Assembly (NCBI GenBank): GCA_965153455.1
Contig: OZ234495.1
Coordinates: 19,340,875 to 19,404,874, forward strand
Reading direction: 5' to 3'
Origin: Sphagnum compactum
Lineage: Eukaryota; Bryophyta; Sphagnopsida; Sphagnales
Length of the DNA stretch: 64,000 nt
Below are positions 24,290 to 33,922 of the stretch, in pieces. The notes below the pieces were generated by a model that was not told where the DNA came from, made no database searches, and saw only the letters and a program-made list of their open reading frames with translations. Position numbers and translations under genes: made by a program. The stretch's first letter is position 1, and every line of letters begins with the position of its first letter.

Positions 24290-25370
24290 ATGCATTATAG
24301 CCACATTTTTTCTTTGCCTTCTTCCAAGCACGACTGGCATCATTATAAGGGACATTTTCTAGTGTGAATTTTTTTGAAGCAAACATGTGCACTATTAAAT
24401 CTAGGTGGTTAGTAAGCTTATTGCATAACTTATTCTTCATGAAGGATTGTGTAAAAAAACATCTTTCATCTTCCACACTTCCAATCACCCAAGCAACATC
24501 AATTTCTACCACCTTGATATACTCCAAGATCTTAAAAGTTAGAATCTAGGATGAGATTACCATAATTTAGTAATAGGGTTCAAGTCATGCAATTCCTTCA
24601 ATGCAAAATTTGCATTGTTCTTCATGGTGATTTTCAAAAGATCAGCTTGCATATCCAAATGCAGCGAATTCAATGACACTAGCACTTCCACCCCATTAAT
24701 CATGCTTGAAGTGCCATATGCAGACCTTATGACCTCCAAATGTTTGGATAATGATGTTTTAGCATCTTCTTTAAACCAATATTGAGAATAAACTATCCCC
24801 AAAGCAACTATCACAATTTGAGCTAGAAACCTTGCTTTCAATTCATCCAAAAGGCCATTGCAACATTGCAACATTGGTGCTTCACATAAGTAACCACATA
24901 TGAAGCACATGTTTCATCACCCAAAACACATTGTTATTGACCATAATCTTATGCTTAACCCATTTGTGTTGCTTTAAACAATCAAGAGCAAAATGATTAG
25001 TCCTTGTGGTTGGATTCGTGATCCACTTCATCATGATGCCTTCATGTTTGACCTCCACTAAAAATTTGAAATTGTGAAAAACAGGGTATTTGAAAACTAT
25101 GGTTGGGTTTAAATACATAATATAAACATCCCCTTGCATATTTTGAATGTAATAATCAAATCATACAAAAAGATGTCCCACATCTAATTGAACTTGATAA
25201 AGTTGTGCATTATTTCCAACAATAGAAGCACACATGACAAACAAAGGAAAACTTCCACATCCATTGGGTGTTCCAAGTTGAAAACAAGAAGCCCCATCTA
25301 TCATAGCAATGATGTACAAAACTCCTCTATCATTCATTGTGCTAGAGTTAACATATTGATCCACCTAATT
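24290..25370 (-). pseudogene. hAT-like transposase remnant (central and C-terminal part)
   Basis: Minus-strand frames run N to C as follows. 'HEGIMMKWITNPTTRTNHFA' lies near 25050. A 'ELKARFLAQ...GIVYSQYW' block is at about 24850-24760. 'LDMQADLLKITMKNNANFAL' is followed by 'DLNPITKLW' (about 24660-24560). Last is 'GSVEDERCFF...FMKNKL...LTNHLDLIVHMFA' (about 24490-24370). The last block matches the hAT C-terminal dimerisation region, where the family has 'GSVEDERTFSTLxFMK', and the earlier blocks are in the family's order. Frameshifts and stops show it is dead. Its relation to the 6-kb remnant is likely by family but not tested. Confidence 0.65.
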
Positions 25371-25458
25371 CACACATTTTTCAAATTTGTATTCCTTTTT
25401 GTCTCCATCAATTTTGCTAGCTTTTGAAAATTGAGGTGACAATTATAGTTATGGGCAA

Positions 25459-25662
25459 AATAAACATATAGTTGCTAGAATAGATATGTTAACCTTGAAA
25501 TAAGGGACAAGTGGTTTAATAGTTTGCATTGACAAATTTTTGTAGTGTGCCATGCAATGTAATAAACATATAGTTGTTAAAATAAACCTTCTAGCCTTGA
25601 AATAAGGGACAAGTAGTTTAATGTTTGCATTGACAAATTCTTACATTGTGCCACACAATGTC
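25459..25662 (-). repeat. Tandem duplication, 102-bp period
   Basis: 'AATAAACATATAGTTG' starts at 25459 and again at 25561, and 'CCTTGAAATAAGGGACAAGT' recurs in both units. It lies inside the hAT-like region. Confidence 0.85.
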
Positions 25663-26999
25663 ATCATGTGGGGTGCATACTTCTTTTGAATTTACATTGT
25701 CACTGTCACACTAGTGCAAATGCCTTGAAACCACCCCATCAACTCTAAATGAAAATACTCCCCATGTGATTAAGGGCTTAGTGATCAATCTCATCATGTT
25801 GTTTGCACCTACACCATCAACCACACATTCTAAAGACAAAGATAAGTACCTTCCTTCAATCTCGAACAACATAAACATACACATTAAATTGGTTGTCCAA
25901 ATTTGTGACTTCATCACAATTCAAATTAACATAATTACATTGAACCACAATATTTTTAATGGCATTTGGCTCATTTGGAGCAATTGTTCAACCATGGATC
26001 ATGTTGAGTTGTCACTGCAATGTTTTACAATGTTTTTTTTCATGCCAAGTTGTTTGAATAAAAATTTAAACTTTCAAAATTAATTATTGACCTTCCTCCC
26101 ATTAGCAGCAAAACAATGATGAATCGAACAAGTTTTTGCTTGTCGTCATTCCCATTTCTTTTTGTCACAAGTTGCACAACATTAGATCCCCTTGCCATAC
26201 TAGCATAAACAACTTCAATTTAAACATGCTAAGAATATTTAAGGTAGGACTTAAATGCTACACCTTTAGTTGTGACCTTCATCTTCCTCTTTCACTATTA
26301 TTAGATGACACAACATAATTTGTTGACTCAAAACTAAAAGCTTCATGTTTGAAGAAACATCAAGCACATTAAAGTTCGACATCATACCTTTTGTTCAATT
26401 TCCAACATTGGATTTGGCAAGGTCTTGTGATGGCACCCTATTATTAAATAAGTATTTGAAAAAAAAGAGTTAAGAGGTACCTTTAATGGAACCATTGTGT
26501 GGTTGTTATTAAAATTTTTTGACACACAAGAGTTGCAAACAATTGCAACTTGTGTATGAACCTTAGCAAAAAAATTGACCAATATGTCATACATGCAATT
26601 AATAGCAATGCAAGTGATCATCATCAATAACATAGTAATGAACTTGATGACCAAATCAATTCACAATTCACAATATAGGTTTCGACTTCCAAAAATTCAA
26701 TGCCAACAACTTTAGTCATGTGAATCATGCATCTTGATGCAAAACTAAGATCAATACATGTTTGACTCTCTAAAGGACACACAATCACAACAAAACAAGG
26801 AATCAAGATGTTATGATTTATGACTCACATAGTGTGTACAAATTGCAACCAACAAAACTAACAACACAAAGTGCAAAGCCAAAACTTTTAACCTACATAA
26901 ACCTACAACTTGTGTAATGAGTAAATGACTCACAAAAATAAAGACTCAAGTGTTATCTAGACATTGCAACTTGCATTGTAATTTGTTGCAAGTTGCAAT

Positions 27000-29850
27000 T
27001 ATTTCAAATCCCATAGCCCAACAATTAAAGGCCTAACCCACATTCACCTTGAAGAAAATTTGAAAGTTATGAAGCCAACAACTATTTTTAAAGTGCAACA
27101 ATAAAATTAGTGACTTGATGAAATAGGATAGGGAATGTTAATTGGCAAATTGCTTGTAAAAGGAAGAATGGAACTAGCTATGTGATGGAATAACAAATTG
27201 CAAAATACCAACAAAAAGAATTTTGGATGTTATATATTTGAACGACAAGGTGATAGAAAACAACATGGTGATGAGATATGTGCATTTTTGGTTATGGGTG
27301 TTCTAAGGATGTAGTCGTTGTTCACTATCTTTAGCCATTGAATATAAGTAAGAAGGTGATCTAGGCCATCGGGCAATTCAAATATGCACAAGTTTTGAAA
27401 ATTTTAGGCAAGGTGGTTGAAATTTTTCTTTGGGTAACAAAAAAAAGAAATTTTGCCTTAAAAAAAATTCCCATCATATCTAAACTATAGGTTCTAGTAG
27501 GTTGCCAAATTAAGGCATGAATCTTAAGTTTTTTTTTTTCTACTTTTTTCTCTAACATATGATCAAATTTGGTTGAGTCTTTTTATATGATCAAATTTGG
27601 TATAGTCTTTTTATGTCTTACACCATATACTTCACAAAATTGGAAAAAAGGTAAGTTATATTATTATTATTTTCTCTAACTAATTTTTTTCATTATGTGC
27701 ATATTACAACCTTACATTTGGATGTAATACTTAACAGTGATGAAAAAATGTCCATCCACTTTGGTCTCCAATTTGTTATTTCAAAGGACAAGGAAGTTGT
27801 AAATATGATGAATGAAAAATCGACAAGAATGAACTCTTCTGAAAGATGGGGGAGGTGTAATAAATTGGTAAGTCCGTAAAGAGAAAAAATAGGTATGTGA
27901 GTTACATACATAAAAAATAAAAATAAAAATCTATATGTACATATATATATATAAATTTCTTAACAATATATGGTTATTTTTCATGTCATGTCAGCCATGG
28001 ACTTCAATTTTTATTTTTATTTTGATGAGCATGGTGAATCTTCATAGTACTCAACACACCATGTATTAAACTAGTTTAAAAAATGATGAAAAAAATAAAA
28101 AAATTCAAAAATAATGGAGGTATTTCATGTTATTTCAACCATGCATTGTTTGAAAATAATGTGAAAAAACTTTAAAACTTTTGTAAATAAATAAACCATA
28201 TCATTCTATAAAATGTATGGTGATAGGGTAAGATCCTTTTTAGTGTTGTTTCAACCACTCAACTTTTGATATATGTATGATGAAAGCAAAATTATTTTAA
28301 TCTACAAGAAAATATTTCTCATTAATGAGAAAAATTGGGGTAAGAATTTGGTTTGAACATGGAACCAATGTGTGGGTAATGATGCTTTTTAAGGAGCCAC
28401 TCAAGACCTACTATACTTAGGACCCTAGCAACTTCCACACATGTTTGTCAATTAATTAATTAATTTTGAAATCTTTATTTCAAAAAATCAAATATTTTTA
28501 AAAATTAAAAATTTTCTTTCATTAAATTTTGGCAATTGAAAAATTATATGTTTCTAGGAACAAAATAATTAGTTTTGAAGTTGCCAAACTATATTAATAA
28601 TCACTAGGTTACTATTTTTATCATATTCATTTTGCATTCAAATTAAGATAACCATGTTACATGAGTCCATCATAATTCATTATTTTTTTTGAACTTATCA
28701 AAAGGGCAAAACTATTGTACTATGAACTCCTTATGGTTTCCATGATTTTCTTTTAGCTCATTATATACAACAAAACTATTACAAGACAAGCCATGTATGG
28801 CTTTAACATTCCTCATGATTTGCAAAGCCATTAAATAATTAACTAATTGTTCTTGATGTCAGGCAAAACACTTCATGTTATTGGCAATTGTCTAATCATG
28901 TCTCCATGTGCTCTTCATGACTTGCACCTGAAGAAATGGCAAAAAGTGTGCAATGGATGTGGATAGCATCTTATGCATAAAGTTCATCATTTTTTTAATG
29001 AACTATAGGTGTAAGGTGTCAAGTTTCTTCTTAAATGAATCACAATTATTCATTTATAAAACAAAATTATACCAACTCTTTACACATGTAAGGATCTCAA
29101 AAGGGACTATTCTAAGAACCCAAATCTCACACTTCCCGCTCCCACTTGGTGTTGTTTTTATGCAAGAACCTAATTTAGTTTTTGGACATATGCCTCAAAC
29201 AAAGATCCAAGTCCACAAGATGTATCTATTTGAGAAACTTGGGTTTTGAGACAAGTAAAAATATATAAAGACATGTTTGCAAAATGTTGAGCATTTTATC
29301 CAATACATAGCCATACATATTGGGCTTTTGCTCCTATGTATCATGTTCCTCATCAACAAACTCCTAATTGGCTTTTACATTGTTACCTCCTCCATTAACA
29401 AATTTCTCTTCTTCTTCTGAAATTGAATAATTTAAAATTGGTTCAACAATTACTTGCAAAACTAAACTCCATTGTTTAGAATAGAGGTGAATATTCAAAC
29501 ATCATAGCATTATTGAGTTACTAAACATCCTTCCTTCTCCATGAAACATTACATTGAGGTAGGGACATTTGTGTATAACATATGTATGAAATATTCCAAT
29601 TCAAAATTTAAACTCATAATTGAAATATCTTTATGCACAAACCCACCAACTATGCACATACATTTGAAAGAATGTACGATTGGTGTTTTCCCCTTTCCCT
29701 TTTTGTGTCCATGGCTACTATTCACCTAGTTTTGAAAATAGTGATCTTTTAAAATTCTCATCACAAGTGCAATAGTTAGAGCCTCATAGTAGTGAGAGTC
29801 CATTTGATCATTAATGATGATGATATGTATTATGTTATTTGTAAATCATC
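27000..29850. other. AT-rich spacer, nothing assigned
   Basis: Long A/T-rich sequence with short repeats, including a 32-bp tandem pair around 27558-27620 ('ATGATCAAATTTGGT' twice). Minus-strand frames at 29250-28700 are longer than chance in places and might be transposon debris, but no motif was recognised. Confidence 0.45.
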
Positions 29851-30610
29851 GATCATGTGTGCTCCAACTTCCATGCTGCCAAGCTCATATGTGTCTCATT
29901 TTTGTGTTGTTTAGGGTTTGGGTATTTGAAAGGCAAGCCCAAGGAAAATAGGCCTCCAAACATGGTTGACAACATTGCACCATTTCTAATGGGATTATCT
30001 AAAAGTATGGTGCCAAATTGGCCTTGCGTATACGATACTTGATAGGTATTGATTCTTGTCATTAACAAATTATAAAAATTATTTTGAGCATTTGAACTTG
30101 TTGAATTTTTTTTGTTTGGTCTTTGAATTTGTACAAAATTTAAATGATTGATTTTGAAATCTGCTCCATTTTTTTCATTGGTCATTTTGGCCTTTTGAAA
30201 CACAAGACATAAAAGCATTTTGTGTAAAAATAACCTACAATTCCCAAATTTTGTGAAATCACATGATTTAATGAGCTCAAGGGGGGGCCACATCCAAGAA
30301 ACAACCCTTCTATTCTTGGTCCTTATTTACACATTAAACACATTTGTAGAGAATTTCTAACATATCGGGAGGGCACATTATCAACTGAAAATTTTCCTCT
30401 AGAAATGGTATAGGGTGGATATCCATTTCCAAAACACCTCGTCTCGTTTTTTCCCTTTGTTTTCATGTGATACCTAACAAGTATCACATAAAATAATGGG
30501 AAAAAATTTATGCCAATGCTTTATGTCAAATAACACCTTGGAAGCATGGCATTCCCAAAATAATCACCCTCTTGGCTCCACAGGCATCAGCCCTTTCTTA
30601 TGGCTATACT

Positions 30611-31580
30611 AGTGTGTGCCCCGTGCATAATGCACAGGTGTCTTATTTCAACAATGTTTGGTTCAACCCCGTCGACCCCCACCTGGCCCGGTCCTTCGCA
30701 TTTCCCACTTCGGGTCTTTAACCCGTCGAGCCCCCCCGCCCGGTCCTTCGCATTTCCCACTTCGGGTCTTTAACCCGTCGAGCCCCCCCGCCCGGTCCTT
30801 CGCATTTCCCACTTCGGGTCTTTAACTCGTCGATCCCCCTCGCCCGGTCCTTCGCATTTCAAACTGTGGGTGTTCTTAGGAATGTCATATTGTGATTCAT
30901 ATTAATTACATCATGGGTGCCCTCACAACTTTTTTACTTATTTTAATGGAGCCATATTGATTGGCCCACCTGCAATTGTTTTGGAACTTTGGGGCATGCT
31001 CCCAATAGAAGTACCTCTTTGGACCCCAGTTGCAAAATAGAAACAAATGTGCACCCTTGGATTATAGTTTATTTATAGGGGAGTTTGAACTTTGGGCACG
31101 GGACGCACAGATTTAAGGGAGGCTCTGTCCGTACCGAGCGGAGTCAAGGGAAGCTTCATCCTTCCTTTAGCTGGAGGAGCGGACCTTGCTGACCGCAATT
31201 TAGTAGTTGATTCAATTTTGTCCTGGGAACCTGGTGGATTTACTAAACTGATCAGTTGCTGATGCTAAACTTACTGCCACTGGCCTGTACAATCCAGCAA
31301 CCCGGAATTCACAGATGCATAATTTTTGGTGATTAAAAAAATTAGAATGAACTTTGTAGTGACTTAAAAAATTCGAACTAAGGTGTCTGCTCTGTTCTTC
31401 ACACAAAAGCACTCGAAGTTGATTATCTGCAGCTGGTTCATGCACAACATTTGCAGTTCATAGCAGAGTTAAAAGCTCAGCTAAAGAAGTTTCTAAATCC
31501 TTGTCTGCAACCTTGTACGTTCTCTTTTTCAATGTGTGCTAGTGTCAACCCCGTGCCTAATGCACAGGTTTGTGTAAGTT
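30611..31580 (+). repeat. Paired palindromic motif about 930 bp apart
   Basis: 'CTAGTGTGTGCCCCGTGC' followed by ATAATGCACAGGT at about 30610-30640 recurs as 'GCTAGTGTCAACCCCGTGCC' then TAATGCACAGGT at about 31539-31569. Each is an imperfect hairpin (CCYGTGCAT/ATGCACAGG). They may mark ends of a transposon. The minisatellite lies between them. Confidence 0.55.
30668..30860 (+). repeat. GC-rich minisatellite, 52-bp unit, about 3.7 copies
   Basis: Units begin at 30668 (54 bp), 30722 (52), 30774 (52) and 30826 (partial). Each contains 'CGCCCGGTCCTTCGCATTTC' or a close variant and 'CACTTCGGGTCTTTAA'. The two middle units are nearly identical. The array is strikingly GC-rich within AT-rich surroundings. 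Confidence 0.95.
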
Positions 31581-31828
31581 TTTGTCACATAGACACCATA
31601 GGAAAAGGAAAATTCAAAGACGACAAAAAAAATGCATGAGAGAACTTTTTTAAGAGCAGAAGTAAGAAACAAAATCCCAAAATCCCAAAATCTCACAATT
31701 GGGAATTCATGTTTCTACTGAGTTTGCACCCAATTGCAGCACCACCCATGTTGTCTGAAATGGAATCTAGGAGTTGAGCAAAAGCAGGAGATCAATAAGA
31801 GGATGAGGAGCAGGAGGTATGCACTCAC

Positions 31829-32499
31829 CTGCTGCAAGCCTGAGCCGACCATCAGCAGTGATGGCCATCATCAGTTGTGGTGGGCCGATTGGAAGAGTGT
31901 CACCCTTGTCAAACTACCAAAAATGGAACACTTTCCCATACGTTTTGGCTATCTGCAGCAGCAAAACAGAAATCGACCATATCCCAAATTTAGACTCCCA
32001 CAGAGAGAGACAAATAGAGAAAGAGAGTTTAAGTTCAAGCTCGGTGATCATGGATTGCAACGAAGTCAAAGAACTTTCAGCAACTGTAGAAGAAGATTTT
32101 TTCCACGACTCGTGAAGAAATTCAGCTGGTTCAAATGCTAAACATTTGTACCTCTTCAAGCTCTTTTCTCTCGATTGCTTTGGGAACTCCCGGCATGAAG
32201 AGAATCCCACCCTTGACTTCGTAGTCATGGGAGTGCCACAGTTTCTTCTCTTCATCAGACAGAGTATCGAAAAGCTTCTCGGAGATGATGTACTCGACAC
32301 CGATGAAGCAAGCATCCGCCTCAGGACTATCGAAGATGGCGCACTGTCGAATGTCCTGGTTGTAGTGCATGTAGTAGTGGTGCGCCTCCACTTGCCTGCT
32401 CATGTCGTACATGTAAAAATGGAAAGCACATAGATGGCAGTGGATCCTGTTGATGGGCTTGAAGCTCTGGAGTTGCAACTACAGAGCACAGAGAGACAT
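31829..32499 (-). pseudogene. Oil body-associated protein (OBAP, DUF1264) pseudogene
   Basis: Two exons are visible. Exon A (32478-32152) encodes '[20 protein letters not shown]', then a [12 protein letters not shown]-type block, '[20 protein letters not shown]' and '[13 protein letters not shown]'. It ends KELEE before a GT donor. Exon B (31952-31829) continues 'IAKTYGKVFHFW', then a TAG stop (31916-31914) where the family has Gln, then 'FDKGDTLPIGPPQLMMAITA', and ends at GTGAGT. The reading order matches OBAP proteins, which act in seed oil-body formation. Defects: the premature stop; the nearest ATG (32499) hits a TAG (32481-32479) after six codons, so the true first exon was not found; and no C-terminal exon was seen downstream. 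It could be an expressed truncated gene if splicing avoids the stop, but pseudogene is likelier. Confidence 0.85.
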
Positions 32500-32584
32500 G
32501 GTAGTGTCAATGAGAAGTGGTTGTTGTTGTCGTCGTTGTTTGTTGCAGTTATATGTATTGTTGATTGAAGTTCACATGGTCACA

Positions 32585-33132
32585 AAGTAGACTGTCCGTC
32601 CGCGAAATCCAGTTAGTAGTCCTCAAACCCAAGTCCAAAATCAAGCTTGTCTGAATTTAGTAGTGAAATCCGGGAAAAAAACTAAGTCCTTTATAGGAAG
32701 AGCGCAATAATCACAAATGCACTTTGTCCGAAACCTCCACGTCGAGAATTAATTCTGCAAGCTCGCCATACTTCCCATGGTGGCACACATGTCTGCCATT
32801 AAGCACGGGAAGAAGTCATGTACGTGTCGAGCAGTGGTCCAGCATGCTCATGCACAACTCCGGCCGCAACGCCCACAAAGCTGATCGATCTCGTAGTCAT
32901 CTCTTGTTCATCTCTTGTAAGTAGCCAGCTTCAGCAGCTGATAATTATAGTCGGCAGTGATCGCATGCAGCATTGCCTTATGTCCGTCCGTCCGGCGAAG
33001 TAGACTGTCCGTCCGCGAAGTAGACTGTCCGGGCGGCTTCAGGGGCGACAATGAGCATTGCCTTATGTCCGTCCGTCCGGCGAAGTAGACTGTCCGTCCG
33101 GGAAGTAGACTGTCCGGGCGGCTTCAGGGTCG
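32585..33132. repeat. GC-rich tandem repeat, 85-bp unit plus a stray copy
   Basis: An 85-bp unit at 32969-33053 is repeated at 33054-33132. Each holds two 'GAAGTAGACTGTCCG' blocks with TCCG runs. A single related block ('AGTAGACTGTCCGTCCG') lies at about 32586-32604, immediately upstream of the OBAP pseudogene. Confidence 0.9.
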
Positions 33133-33177
33133 GCTTCATTGTCGGTACCATTGTTCCTTTACTATATGTAATAGGGA

Positions 33178-33430
33178 AAAAATATTATTAAAAATTAAAA
33201 GTGCTAAAATCAAGTAATTAATTTTTTTTTCAATAGCTAGAATTTGATCTTTTAAATTTATTTGCCGAATTTGTATAACGTGGTATGTAGCCAAAAGGAT
33301 AGAAGAATGTTTTTTTTAAAATTATTTATATTTAGCTTGTATGGCTAAATCTTCCTATGGATCATCGCCATGTTGGCTACACCACGAAATTGACCCCCCA
33401 AGCAAGCAAGCAAAAAAAAAAAAAAAAAAA
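33178..33430 (+). repeat. Dispersed A-tailed repeat, copy 1
   Basis: Shares ordered blocks with 62548-62796 and in part 63097-63245: 'AAAGTGCTAAAATCA'-type start, 'TCAATAGC', 'ATTTAGCTTGTA', 'TTGGCTACA' and a 3' 'TGAYCCCYCAA' followed by an A run (about 19 A here). The A tail at one end suggests a non-LTR retroelement 3' end. Confidence 0.6.
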
Positions 33431-33807
33431 CTGTCGGGCATTACACTACTAGTCATGTACTAAAAAAAGGATTTCATGTACTCGAGTTTTCATGTCCTGT
33501 TGACTTCTTCATGTCCTTCGGAGACTGAGAATGCAGCGGGGGAGTAGGGGACATAGTGTAGGTACCTAGGTGCCTAGTTTGGGCAAGGATCTAGGGCTTA
33601 GGAAGGCCGTCGTCTTCCCCGCGACGCGGGGAATTCTTCTCCTTCTCTTGTGAACGTCGTCTTGTGGTCTCTTCCTCGTCCGCTTTCTGGGGGATTTCTT
33701 CTCGTTCTCTTGTTCGTTTCTCCTAGTTGCACTCGTCGTCTTTTCTCCAAGAATTTTTCTCTGTCGTCTGCAATTTTCTCTATAGTAAACGCGGTTTTTT
33801 ATTTTCG

Positions 33808-33833
33808 GGGTGCTGTGCTGTGCTGTGCTGTGG
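33808..33833 (+). repeat. Pentanucleotide repeat in the SNF7 leader
   Basis: About five copies of GCTGT in a row in the probable 5' UTR, 90 bp before the start codon. Confidence 0.9.
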
Positions 33834-33922
33834 AGTCTCGGATCTCATTAGGGTCTCCCGCGGGTTTCAGCGACTTGCTGCGGCCCCAGCTCGACAAGTC
33901 GCGCGGGGTAGAGGGCATCATC

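Noticed and set aside
29853-30293. 146-codon minus-strand open frame
   Set aside because: Composition is that of AT-rich spacer, with no recognisable domain and no splice context. It overlaps another open frame, so it is probably chance.
31080-31210. GC-rich stretch possibly of ribosomal or other RNA origin
   Set aside because: No match to any rRNA or snRNA signature I know, and too short to judge.
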